64,000 bases of DNA. Origin: Lingula anatina. Lineage: Eukaryota; Brachiopoda; Lingulata; Lingulida; Lingulidae. Shown here piece by piece: positions 36,124 through 48,301 of the stretch. The notes under the pieces were generated by a model. That model saw only the letters and a program-made list of their open reading frames with translations, had not been told where the DNA came from and did not search any database. Numbering within the stretch: position 1 is the first letter of the stretch; every line of letters starts with the position of its first letter. The position numbers were made by a program, and so were the translations under genes. Where the stretch lies: the NCBI RefSeq assembly GCF_001039355.2, contig NW_019774958.1, positions 619,719-683,718 on the forward strand, read 5' to 3'.

Positions 36124-37427
36124 ATCGGAGACTTCTACAGTTGAATGCTATGTCCGAAGGATGCTGCCCATCTTAAAGCCTGGCGCGGACCTCTTAGAAC
36201 ACACCGCCACAGATGTATCCCGCCTCCGCTTAAAGCTTAACGCTGTGTTTGTTGACAATATTTAATTTGATAATTTTTATATTTCTGGATTGAATTTTTC
36301 AAAGAATTTGATATTTTTCGAAAGCTAAATAATAATTATTTGCAGTAGTACAGAAATTTACTAAGTTCAAAGAGAGAAAAGAGTAAAAAAACTACGCTGA
36401 ATGAAAGTAACCAAGAATGAGCGAGCAATTTTCTCATTTCAAATGCATTTTATATCCTTTCAGATTATTCAAAAAGAGGTAATATATATATGTTTAGTTG
36501 CTGAATATTGCAATTTTTTATTTTGAGAAATCAAAATAGTAGGTACGACTTGTAAATATTTTATTTTTAATATTTTCGGACCCCTCACAAACACATCAAA
36601 GGGACCTCGTCCCCGCATCCTCCTGAGGTAAGTCGTAACTCATGGATGGTGTTAAATTAATGATATCTCGGACGTATACAATATATATCAGTTTTTGAAG
36701 AAAGGAGAAGTGTGAAAATGTACAAGCATAGATATAACAGACATTTATATGCAATGATAGTTTATCCATGATGACTTATCATGTACTGTAGTAGTGGTCC
36801 TAACTACGGATCGAGGACTGAGTTTTGCGTAGTTCATAAGTGTCTCTTGCTTCGTGATTCTACCCTTTTTTTTAAACTTCAAATGAATTTTACAAAAAAA
36901 GTATCGCAGATAGTGTCGGGACGGAAAAATAAAATCAGCATCTACATTTATTTTGATGATAAAAAGCAGTTTCACTGCAAAATGCTGTGTCCAAGTACAT
37001 CAGTGCATGAGCCGTCTAGAATTACCTTTGTGTCGATATGCTTTGCAAAATTAAGATTTTATATTTCAAGCGTGCACAGTTTTCAAAAAGATTGAAACTT
37101 CATTCTATTATTTAACCAAAAATTGCAGAGGAGGACCCATAATACCATGGATTGAACGGGGCATTATTTTATTCAGAAGAACCACGCCGGGGTAACTCGT
37201 AACTGTAATGTTTTATGTTAACATCACATCCCATCACACGAGTGTCTGTTTTTATTTCAACAAGAAAAATAAAATAGAAATAAAAGAGGGACACTTCAGA
37301 ACGAAAGAAATGTCCACAGAGGGATGGACTGACTTCGCACCTTTCCTCTGTGATTTTCAGCAATGCATTGGAACGTATTGTAGATCTTATCAGCTTTGGC
37401 AACAATTATGTGGACATTTTAGCTGTG

Positions 37428-37439
37428 GCGTGCACTGGA
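37428..37439. other. Empty LINE target site (haplotype B)
   Basis: GCGTGCACTGGA is continuous here with CAGAGATTAGCC-type sequence (AGAGATTAGCC at 37440 onward). The other haplotype carries GCGTGCACTGAA on both sides of a LINE. This is the pre-insertion allele, with one substitution. Confidence 0.75.
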
Positions 37440-37635
37440 CAGAGATTAGCCATCTATTTAACCGGAGACGTATCTGTTAATATTTCGTGAAAAATCAATC
37501 TGTGGCCCTGGTAGAGGGTAGCAACAATGCATTTCTCACGTGATTAAATATCATATATCTCGTTGTCGTTTACTGTCCTCAGTCTCTGTAATCAGGCGTG
37601 TACAATCGGCTGACTACAACTGCGCTGTCCCCATC

Positions 37636-40478
37636 ATGTTCGCTCTGAGGTGGATTCCGAACATGTTTCTATGGATTGGGATATGTCAAGGTTTGTTATT
37701 TCATTTGTATAACAAAATATTCTCGTCACTAGCCTTATTTGAAATTGTCCCAAAGTAATAAACCTTTTCTACATATCCTGCGAAGCCACTGTACTTATTT
37801 TTTCCCAATTCAGAGCTTAGCAACATCAAAACTCCTCCAATAAAAAAAATTCATAAGTCGATATTTTCTTCTGAAATGTATGGGAAGACATGGCGGCAAA
37901 CGTTTAGTTAAGGGAAATATTTGAACTAAATTATTTCATCAAAATGGTATTAAATTGTGCACAGACGGACCGAGAAATGATTTGGAAGTTGAAAAGAAAA
38001 ATGCTGTCCATATTATTTTCATATTATAGAAATACATTTGTGATCAAAATGAAATATGCTCAGACTTTGCACTACATATAGCTAAAACTTAAATGCAGGT
38101 GCACTAATCCATTATTACTTAATGTCATCATAATTCATGACTTAAATTTCATATTTGTACGAAGTTTAACTTTATATTTGGACTAAGATGAAATTACAAT
38201 AATTAATATCGGCAGGGAGATTGACGCTCAGGGCGCTCAGTCCGGTTATGAAAACCCGTCCTCATCATAAATGCCGATATGAATAACAAATGAATATAAG
38301 TCACGATAACATAGGTGATAATGTGCACTTGGGCCACTGTTACAGCCACCAATTTGGCCATTATTAGGTGCAATAATTATTATATTTATTGTTGTTGTTG
38401 TTTGTGTATGAATTGATTTATTGTGCTGTCCAGTGCTTTTCTATTTATAAAAGGGTCTTGAAATAAATTCTCGTCCACTTTCTGCTACAAAATTTACATA
38501 ATCAATACCACATGATATAATTAGCATTAAGCACTGTATTTGGATATGTATAGGAAGGTATGTTCTCTATTTTTCCGTTTTGTTTGTCTTTGCTTTTTAA
38601 TTTTAAATTTGCGTAATTTGCAGTTGTCAGATGTCAAGGTGACCAGCAGTCCATAGATTACCTGGCCTCTTTCCTTCAGGTGCGTTATGACGTCATTGAC
38701 AACCTCATGTACGGGGCTTCGGGGTTTCTCGCTCAAATTAACTTCACTAACGTGGGACCAAAACCCATTTCCAAAGGGCACTGGTCTATTTATTTGTGCC
38801 ATATCAACATGATTGAACCCAACCACCTTCCGAATCCAAATGGTTATATTCTTGGGAATTCGAGTTTGAGGGCGTTTCACGTGAACGGGTGTCTCTTCAA
38901 GTTGACTCCTACAGATTCCTTCAAGACTTTGTTCCCGGGTAAAAGCATAATGGTGCCTTTTAAAGCAGCAAATTGGCAGGTAGCGAGGACCGACATTATG
39001 CCGAACTGGTGAGTCTTAAGAATGCATTGAACAGCCTTCTACAAATTCATCAATGCCAAACTATGCCCACAGTGGAGCTGGGTGTTTCCAGTAGAATTCC
39101 ATGATATAGTACCGCTTTGTATGTATTATATTTGCAAATTTATAAGTCATATATTGATCAGAAAAATTTATGAACTGGCTTACGTTTTTTATTTAGTTAG
39201 TTATCTTATTTATTTTTTTATTTTTGGACATGTCACATGTATTTTCAAAATGTTCGATTTTCATTTGAAAGGTACGTAGCAAGTTCAAAATCTGGAATCT
39301 TACCCAAAGTGTTAAAGAGCACTGCTGGGGAGAGTCTGAGTTTTGTGGGGCCCTTCAACACCCCCCAAAAATGGAAAAGATACAGCTTTGATGTATATAA
39401 TCCCTACACTCCCGAACAAAGATATCACATCAACAGTGAAGTCAGAGATCTTGGCAGCGCGGGTACAAGTATCGTACCATCTCCTGTTGAAATGGTGGCT
39501 GACGAAAGCAAGATGGTGGATTTGGGGACGGGGGACTGGGTACTTTTTGCCGACCCTGCGTTCAAGAATGAAGTGGCGTTTTTGACAGGTAGGAGAAATG
39601 TTAAAGTGTATCTAAATAATTCGGAATAGTCAAGATAACAAAATTCGCAATTAGAATAAACTGTTAATAAAAAAGCCGTTTTTTGCCGTGCATTTGATCC
39701 ATTTCCCGTTTTTTAAAATTTCATTTGATTTTTTCATTTTCCTTTGATTTTCATTTTACTTCATTTTTCCTTATTTCATATTATATATTAATTATTTTTT
39801 GTAATAAATGTCATTATGTAATTAATTTATTTTTCATTGTAAACTTTTCAGCCAGACTTCACCTTCGCATCGTCCCAAGACCAGCATCAAGTAAATGCAT
39901 CGCTTTTACACAAGGCCAAGTACTTATTAAAGGACGCGTCAGTAAGAGTTCAGAAGCATATACGCTACACGTCTTCGAGACCAACCAAACAATTCGGATT
40001 GTAGCTGCAGGTCCAGCTGGCGCTTTTTATGGCATACATTCTATACTGAGCCTCCTAACTTCCAACAATAGTATACCGAAAGTGGCCATCAGCGACGAGC
40101 CCAGGTATGAATTCCGTGGATTTTCCATAGATTTATCGCGTAATTTCCATCCGGTGCAAGATATACGCCAGTTACTGGATCTTCTGGCCAGGTATAAAAT
40201 GAACCGTCTTCATCTTCATGTTACTGATGACGAAGGGTGGAGGCTTCAAATACCGGGACTGGATGAACTCACAGCTGTATGTTAAAGTTTCTTATGTCTG
40301 ATGCAGTTGTTCTGTAAAAATCGATTCTGACTGCCCTCTACCTGAAAAATGATACACGTGATACATAATGAGTGATACTGTATAGAAAGTTAAAATCATA
40401 TGCAAATTAATTTCTGTTTCAGCTCCTACAGTATTTTCAAAATCTTAACAAAAGTTTACTGAAGGCTTATGCTTTTAC

Positions 40479-40525
<47 letters not shown>

Positions 40526-41741
40526 CTAGTACAGTTGGCTTAGTTAAAGTTATATCTTTCATTTCTCTTCAGGTTGGTTCCAAGCGTTGTCACACCCTTG
40601 ATGAGAGAACTTGCATACTCCCCCAGCTTGGTTCCCTGCCCAATGGTACCGGGTCAGGGAGCGGTCACTACACAGTAAAAGACTACAAGTCGTTGATTTT
40701 GTACGCTAAAGCGAGACACATCTCCGTGCATCCGGAGTTCGATATGCCAGGGCACGCCCACGCAGCTATTAAAGCCACACAAGCAAGATATTATAACAAA
40801 CTGGCCCAAAACGCCTCGGTTGCGGAAGCCTCGAAGTTTCTCTTGTCGGAACTGAATGACACATCTCGGTATCTCTCAGTCCAACACTTCACTGATGACG
40901 CTGTGAACCCGTGTATCAACTCCACTCTTACCTTCATCAAGTTCCTTGTAAAAAGTACACTGGATTTACACGCCCCTTATCAGCTGCTGAAATCGTTTCA
41001 TTACGGTGGGGATGAGGTCTCCACAGGAGCGTGGGTGAATTCTAGCGCGTGTCGCCCTCTGTTGCCATCTCCGAACCCTACTCCTGAAGAAGTTAAGCGG
41101 TTCTTGAAGAAGCTTCTGTTAAAAGCCGTATCCAATATAACAGGTCCATTTTGCTTTTAAGTTATGTACGGTTTTTAAAATATTTTATAAAATATAAAGG
41201 TTGTTACCGTCTTGATTGTTTATAACAAACAATTGTATGTTAAAAGAACGAGTTTGGATGCGTTTAATGATGTCGTTCCATGCACTAATATTTAAACCAG
41301 ATATTTCTTTAAAAAATACCCGGGTTACGATTCAGATGTTCTTTTCTGGCCCAGATACTCAATTTAACAGCTTGATTAGGTATCTACACGTGTAGTGCTT
41401 TATGGTAAAGTTTTAGTAGAATATGAATTTCTATTTTTTAAATAGTAATAATCCTCTTTCATAATATTCACATTGACTGTAAACTTTTTGTGATAAATTC
41501 AGTAGTTATATAGTAATTTTATGTTTTTTTTTTTGAGTATTTGAAATCTAATATCTCCCTTTTTGTAGCGCGTTACGGTATCTACCTTTACGCCTGGGAG
41601 GACGGGCTGATGTCTGATACAGACACGCCATATCCCAGGTCTATTTTATTCAACAAGCAAGTCATAGCAGACGTTTGGCAAAATATTTGGGAATGGGGCG
41701 TAGCCAACCGAGCATACAAATTGGCGAATGCCGGATACCAG
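37636..41741 (+). CDS. Beta-hexosaminidase/chitobiase, exons 1-6 (haplotype B, cut)
   Basis: Exons 37636-37690, 38624-39008, 39272-39588, 39852-40276, 40573-41143 and 41569-41741 match exons 1-6 of the complete gene at 42431-48301 almost residue for residue, including the catalytic GGDEV. Exons 7-10 are missing because the sequence is interrupted by an N at 41929 in intron 6. Differences include MFAL versus MLTL at the start. The open frame is undamaged, arguing for an allele cut by the assembly rather than a pseudogene. Confidence 0.9.
40479..40525. repeat. (AAT)n microsatellite in hexosaminidase intron 4
   Basis: About 15 TAA units. The other copy has only an interrupted short version near 45270-45292, so this is an allelic length difference. 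Confidence 0.9.
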
Positions 41742-41928
41742 GTATGTTTTTTTAATATATAGGTGTTGTTATACTTCACATTTGAGTAATGCTGTAGAGA
41801 TTACCATTTCCTTTAGGTATTTGAATAAGAGTAGTTTATGGTGTAAATCATGGACATTTTATTTTGGAAATGAAACAATTTTACCGATTCAGATCTGACA
41901 GTACATCTGACTTAAAAACAAAAATTTA

Positions 41929-41929
41929 N
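41929..41929. other. Single N: second contig junction
   Basis: Left of the N is hexosaminidase intron 6, matching up to about 46719 of the complete copy; right of it is LINE sequence. It is a second assembly join. Confidence 0.75.
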
Positions 41930-42236
41930 GCTCGAATAGTTTGCCTAGGCAGCTTAGCAGGCTGATCGGTCTATAATTCGTTGTTACTTTGTGATCTTTC
42001 TCAGGTTTGGGTATCATTATACCAGTCGCTTTTTTCCATATTGTGGGGAAATATCCCAACTGCAGACAGTTGTTATAAATGTCGCATAGTTTGTTTTTCA
42101 GACATACAGGCGCTTTTTTAATTATCCCGTTTGTTATTGTGTCGTCACCTGGTGACGTGTTTTTTGTATTTTTCAGATTTCCGTTAAGTTCATCTATTGT
42201 GATTTTATCTAGAATTTTGTGATCGCGTGCACTGAA
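41930..42236 (-). mobile_element. LINE insertion, reverse transcriptase fragment and target duplication
   Basis: The minus strand of 41930-42224 is open throughout and encodes the N-terminal part of a non-LTR reverse transcriptase: NTSPGDDTITNGIIKK, LGYFPTIWKKATGIMIPKP and NYRPISLLSCLGKLFE. It ends at the N. The insertion is 5'-truncated at 42224, where GCGTGCACTGAA (42225-42236) repeats the target site found at 34272. The middle of the element and most of the catalytic palm are missing from the assembly. The Jockey/CR1 group is likely from the motif style. Confidence 0.8.
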
Positions 42237-42430
42237 CAGAGATTAGCCATCTATTTAACCTGAGACATATCTGGTAATATCTCGTGAAAAATCAATCTGT
42301 GGCCCTGGTTGAGGGTAGCAACAATACATCTCTCACGTGATTATATCATATATCTCGTTGTCGTTTACTGTCCTCAGTCTCTGTATTCAGGCGTGGACTA
42401 TCGGCTGACTACAACTGCACTGACCCCATA

Positions 42431-45400
42431 ATGTTAACTCTGAGGTGGATTCCGAACATGTTTCTATGGATTGGGATATGTCAAGGTTTGTTATTTCATT
42501 TGTGTAACAAAATATTCTCGTTACTAGCCTTATTTGAAATTGTCTCAAAGTAATAAACCTTTTCTACATACCCTGCGAAGCCACTACTTATTTTTCCCAA
42601 TTCAGAGCTTATCAATAACAAATTCAAAACTCCTAAAAAAATTCCTTAAGTCGATATTTCCTTCTGAAATGTATGGGAAGATGGTGGAAAACATTTATTG
42701 GCGGGAAAATTTTTGAACTAAATTATTTAATCAAAATGGTATTAAATTGCGCACAGACGGGCCGAGCAATGATTTGGGAGTATAAAAAACACTGTCCATG
42801 TATTATTTTCATATTATAGAATTACATTTGTGATTAAAATGAAATATGCTCGGACTTCGCACTATGCTAAATATAGCTAAAACTTATATGCAAGTGCACT
42901 AATCCATTATCACTAAATGTCATCATAATTCACGATTTAAATTTCATATTTGTACTAAGTTCATATTTGCACTACGATGAAATTAATAATAATTAATATC
43001 GGCAGGGAGATTGACGCTCAGGGCGCTCAGGCCGGTTATGAAAACCCGTCCTCATCGTACATGTAAATGCCGCTATTAATAACAAATGAATATAACTCAC
43101 GATAACATAAGTGATAATATGCACTTGGCCGACTATTACAGCCACCAATTTGGCCATACATGTAATTAGGTGCAATTATCATTGTTGTTGTTGTTGTTGT
43201 TGTTTGTGTATGAATTGATTTATTGTGCTGTCCAGTGCTTTTCTATTTATAAAAGGATCTTGAAATAAATTCTCGTCCACTTTCGGCTACAAAATTTACA
43301 TAATCAATACCACATGATATAATTACCATCAAGCAATTTGGATTATATATAGAAAGGTATGTTTTCTATTTTTCTGTTTTGTCTGTCTTTGTTTTTTTTT
43401 TTTTTTTTTTTTATTAATTTGCGTAATTTGCAGTTGTCAGATGTCAGTGTGACCAGCAGTCCATAGACTACCTGGCCTCTTACCTTCAGGTGCGTTATGA
43501 CGTCATTGACAACCTCAGGTACTGGGCTTCGGGGTTTCTCGCTCAAATTAACTTCACTAACGTGGGACCAAAACCCATATCCAAAGGGCACTGGTCTATT
43601 TATTTGTGCCATATCAATATGATTGAACCCAACCACCTTCCGAATCCAAATGGTTATATTCTTGGGAATTCGAGTTTGAGGGCGTTTCACGTGAACGGGT
43701 GTCTCTTCAAGTTGACTCCTACAGATTCCTTCAAGACTTTGTTCCCGGGTAAAAGCATAATGGTGCCTTTTAAAGCAGCAAATTGGCAGGTAGCGAGGAC
43801 CGACATTATGCCGAACTGGTGAGTCTTAAGAATGAACAGCCTTCTACAAATTCGTCAATGCCAAACTATGCCCACAGTGGAGCTGGGTGTTTCCAGTAGA
43901 ATTCCATGATATAGTACCGCTTTGTTTGTATTATAGTCATATATTGATCAGAAAAATTTATGAACTGGCTTACGTTTTTTTATTTAGTTAGTTATCTTAT
44001 TTATTTTTTATTTTTTGGACATGTCATATGTATTTTCAAAATGTTCTATTTTCATTTGAAAGGTATGTAGCAAGTTCAAAATCTGGAATCTTACCTAAAG
44101 TGTTAAAGAGCACTGCTGGGGAGAGTCTGAGTTTTGTGGGGCCCTTCAACACCCCCCAAAAATGGAAAAGATACAGCTTTGATGTATATAATCCCTACAC
44201 ACCCGAACAAAGATATCACATCAACAGTGAAGTCAGAGATCTTGGCAGCGCGGGAACAAGTATCGTACCATCTCCTGTTGAAATGGTGGCTGACGAAAGC
44301 AAGATGGTGGATTTGGGGACGGGGGACTGGGTACTTTTTGCCGACCCTGCGTTCAAGAATGAAGTGGCGTTTTTGACAGGTAGGAGAAATGTTAAGGTGT
44401 ATCTAATTAATTCGGAATAGTCAAGATAACAAAATTCGCAATTAGAATAAACTGTTAATAAAAAAAGCCGTTTTATGCCGTGGATTCGATCCATTTCCCA
44501 TTTTTTAAAATTTCATTTGATTTTTTCATTTTCCTACGATTTTCATTTTATTTTATTTTTCCTTATTTCATATTATATATATTTTAATATATAAATTAAA
44601 ATTATTTTTTGTAATTAATGTCAATATGTAATTAATTTATTTTTCATTGTAAACTTTTCAGCCAGACTTCACCTTCGCATCGTCCCAAAACCAGCATCAA
44701 GTAAATGCATCGCTCTTACACAAGGCCAAGTACTTCTTAAAGGACGCGTCAGTAAGAGTTCAGAGGCATATACGCTACACGTCTTTGAGACCAACCAAAC
44801 AATTCGGATTGTAGCTGCAGGTCCAGCTGGCGCTTTTTATGGTATACAGTCTATACTGAGCCTCCTAACTTCCAACAATAAAATACCAAAAGTGGCCATC
44901 AGCGACGAGCCTAGGTATGGATTCCGTGGATTTTCCATAGATTTATCGCGTAATTTCCATCCGGTGCAAGATATACGCCAATTACTGGATCTTCTCGCCA
45001 GGTATAAAATGAACCGTCTTCATCTTCATGTTACTGATGACGAAGGGTGGAGGCTTCAAATACCGGGACTAGATGAGCTCACAGCTGTACGTTAAAGTTT
45101 CTTATGTCTGATGCAGTTGTTCTGTAAAAATCGATTCTGACTGCCCTCTACCTGAAAAATGATACACGTGATACATAATGAATGATAATGTATAGAAATG
45201 AGTTAAAATCATATGCAAATCTATTTTCAAAATCTTAACAAACGTTTACTGAAGGTCTATGCTTTTACGAAATAATAAGAATAATGATAACAATCTAGTC
45301 ATTGGCTTAGTTAAAGTTATATCTTTCATTTTTCTTCAGGTTGGTTCCAAGCGTTGTCACACCCTTGATGAGAGAACTTGCATACTCCCCCAGCTTGGTT

Positions 45401-48301
45401 CCCTGCCCAATGGTACCGGGTCAGGGAGCGGTCACTACACAGTAAAAGACTACAAGTCGTTGATTTTGTACGCTAAAGCGAGACACATCTCCGTGCATCC
45501 GGAGTTCGATATGCCAGGGCACGCCCACGCAGCTATTAAAGCCACACAAGCAAGATATTATAACAAACTGGCCCAAAACGCCTCCGTTGCGGAAGCCTCG
45601 AAGTTTCTCTTGTCGGAACTGAATGACACATCCCGGTATCTCTCAGTCCAACACTTCACTGATGACGCTGTGAACCCGTGTATCAACTCCACTCTTACCT
45701 TCATCAAGTTCCTTGTAAAAAGTACACTGGATTTACACGCCCCTTATCAGCTGCTGAAATCGTTTCATTACGGTGGGGATGAGGTCTCCACAGGAGCGTG
45801 GGTGAATTCTAGCGCGTGTCGCCCTCTGTTGCCATCTTCGAACCCTACTCCTGAAGAAGTTAAGCGGTTCTTGAAGAAGCTTCTGTTAAAAGCCGTATCC
45901 AATATAACAGGTCCATTTTGCTTTTAAGTTATGTACGGTTTTTAAAATATTTTATAAAATATAAAGGTTGTTACCGTCTTGATTGTTTATAACAAATATT
46001 GTATGTTAAAAGAACGAGTTTGGATGCGTTTAATGATGTCGTTCCATGTCGTTCCACTAATATTTAAACCAGATATTTCTTTAAAAAAAACCCGGGTTAC
46101 GATTCAGATGTTCTTTTCTGGCCCAGATACTTAATTTAACAGCTTGACTACATGTAGGTATCTAGACGTGTAGTGCTTTATGGTAAAGTTTTATTAGAAT
46201 ATGAATTTCTATTTTTTAAATAGTAATAATCCTCTTTCATAATATTCACAGTGACTGTAATCTTTTTGTGATAAATTCAGTAGTTATATAGTAATTTTAT
46301 GTTTTTTTTTTTTTTTTTTTTTGAGTATTTGAAATCTAATATCTCCCTTTTTGTAGCGCGTTACGGTATCTACCTTTACGCCTGGGAGGACGGGCTGATG
46401 TCTGATACAGACACGCCATATCCCCGGTCTATTTTATTCAACAAGCAAGTCATAGCAGACGTTTGGCAAAATATTTGGGAATGGGGCGTAGCCAACCGAG
46501 CATACAAATTGGCGAATGCCGGATACCAGGTATTTTTTTTTTTTTAATATATAGGTGTTGTTTTACTTCACATTTGAGTAATGCTGTAGAGATTACCATT
46601 TCCTTTAGGTATTTGAATAAGAGTAGTTTATGGTGTAAATCATGGACATTTTATTTTGGAAATGAAACAATTTTAGCGATTCAGATCTGACAGTACATCT
46701 GACTTAAAAACAAAAATTGACACCAAATTGACATTGACTGACAATTAATTGACATATATTTACATAAACTGACATAAACCGCACATAAATTTTGTTTCAC
46801 TCCGTATTGAGCCAGTCAAACTCTTCTCCATTTCAGGTAGTAATGTCACAAGCAACTCACTTATACTTTGATCACCCGCAAGAGCTAGACCCAGAAGAGC
46901 GCGGCTTTTACTGGGCCACTCGTTTCACAGACACCAAAAAAGTGTTTGGTTTTCTTCCCGATAACTTATACGCCAACGCGGACTTCAAAAGATCTGGGGA
47001 ACCAATCACGGAAAAAGAGCTGTGTAAAACCGGACAGTGTGTTCCTTTACAAAAACCAGAAAACATCCTAGGTAAAATCTTAAATGTATTATTCTAATAT
47101 TTTATTCCATTTTGTTCAGTCAGTATTTGCACAGAGGTTCAAAACTTACGGCGTTTGATTATTTAGATTCATTATAATCTAGTAGGATTTTTCTCCTCCT
47201 GCCCATTAAGTATGATGTTATAACTCTCTCTTAAAATGAAAAAATCATTATTCACCGGGCGATGATGTTTTCCATTTACAGTAACAGTGCAGTTAGTTTA
47301 ATTCTGAATTACACCATTTGGAATTAGTTAACAGTGACTGGTTCCCAATCGTAAAGTTTTCGTATCACACAGGAATGCAAGGCAACATATGGAGTGAGAC
47401 TGTCAGAACCAGCGGTCATCTTCACGAGATGTTATTTCCCCGCGTGGTGGCGCTGGCTGAGAGGGCGTGGCATAAAGCACGATGGGAAAGCATCACAGAT
47501 AAGGCTTCGAGGGATCAAGAAATGCTGAAAGACTGGGAGCGCTTTGCAAACGTACTTGGTTATAAGGAATTGCCGCGCCTTGAGTATTTTGGAGTAAAAC
47601 ATTACTTGCCGCTACCTGGAGCGCGGTATGTTTGAATTTAAGATAATGTTTTTCAGTTTTTTACTTTTTTAAATTGTAGTTAATGTATTTTTTGCATCGA
47701 GGTTTTTATTTTAGATATTATTAAAATTCTAAACTAAAATCAAATTAAAGATTAAAATCAGTTAGAGCAAGACAAGACCGCCAGTGCTTGTTATGAAGAC
47801 AGAATAGTTTTAATATTGACAAAATAAATAATACAAAGCCACATCTTTTAAACCTTATGGGCTTCTTTTTTAGTATCAAGGATAAAACTCTAGAGGCCAA
47901 CATTGCTTTCCCCGGCTATCAGGTTCAGTATTCAGATGATAAGTCTAAAACGTGGAAGGATTATAGTCAGCCAGTTCAGCTGAACAATATTGGACCTATC
48001 TATCTGAGGAGCAGGTGAGGTTATGTTGAGCTTAAAGGATATGGGGAGCGTAGTTCAATGAATTTCAGACACCGTCACACAACTCTGTAATGCAGTGAAT
48101 CACCTACTTGTTGATTTTAATTAGGGTGGGTCTTACTCAGGTCCATTTTTTTCTAACAATTTCTTATTTCAAGTGTAAAATTTGAATTGAAACTTTGTAC
48201 TGAATGTGACTTACTTTTGCTTCCACGTCTCTTAAAAGAATTCCTTTTAATTCAGATCGAAAAATGGACGCACGAGTCGATGGATCATTCTCAAAAGCTA
48301 A
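42431..48301 (+). CDS. Beta-hexosaminidase/chitobiase, GH20 family (complete)
   Basis: Exons: 42431-42485, 43434-43818, 44063-44379, 44662-45086, 45340-45910, 46357-46529, 46837-47071, 47373-47625, 47874-48014, 48256-48301 (TAA); 2601 nt, 866 aa. A signal peptide (MLTLRWIPNMFLWIGIC) leads into an N-terminal chitobiase-type carbohydrate-binding domain (about 22-250), a GH20b domain (about 253-390) and the GH20 barrel. Family motifs seen: DLSRNFHPVQDIRQLLD, HLHVTDDEGWRLQIPGL, HPEFDMPGHAHA, catalytic HYGGDEVSTGAW (Asp541-Glu542), YAWEDG and GMQGNIWSETVR. A C-terminal Ig-like domain follows. The enzyme removes terminal N-acetylhexosamine from chitin oligomers or glycoconjugates, secreted or lysosomal. 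Length and domain set match bacterial and invertebrate chitobiases, not the ~530-aa HEXA/HEXB. AATAAA lies at 48559-48564. Confidence 0.94.
43182..43204. repeat. (TTG)n microsatellite
   Basis: About seven TTG units in hexosaminidase intron 1; a shorter version lies near 38390 in the other copy. Confidence 0.85.

Noticed and set aside
41588-41779. Minus-strand frames within hexosaminidase exons (also 38527-38880, 43343-43690, 44216-44494)
   Set aside because: Shadows of the GH20 coding exons, without their own splice or family signals.
31107-48301. True tandem duplication of SMPDL3-H1-hexosaminidase as the simplest reading
   Set aside because: Both copies are cut mid-gene at N characters, and the LINE halves with matching target site only make sense if the middle contig is the other haplotype.
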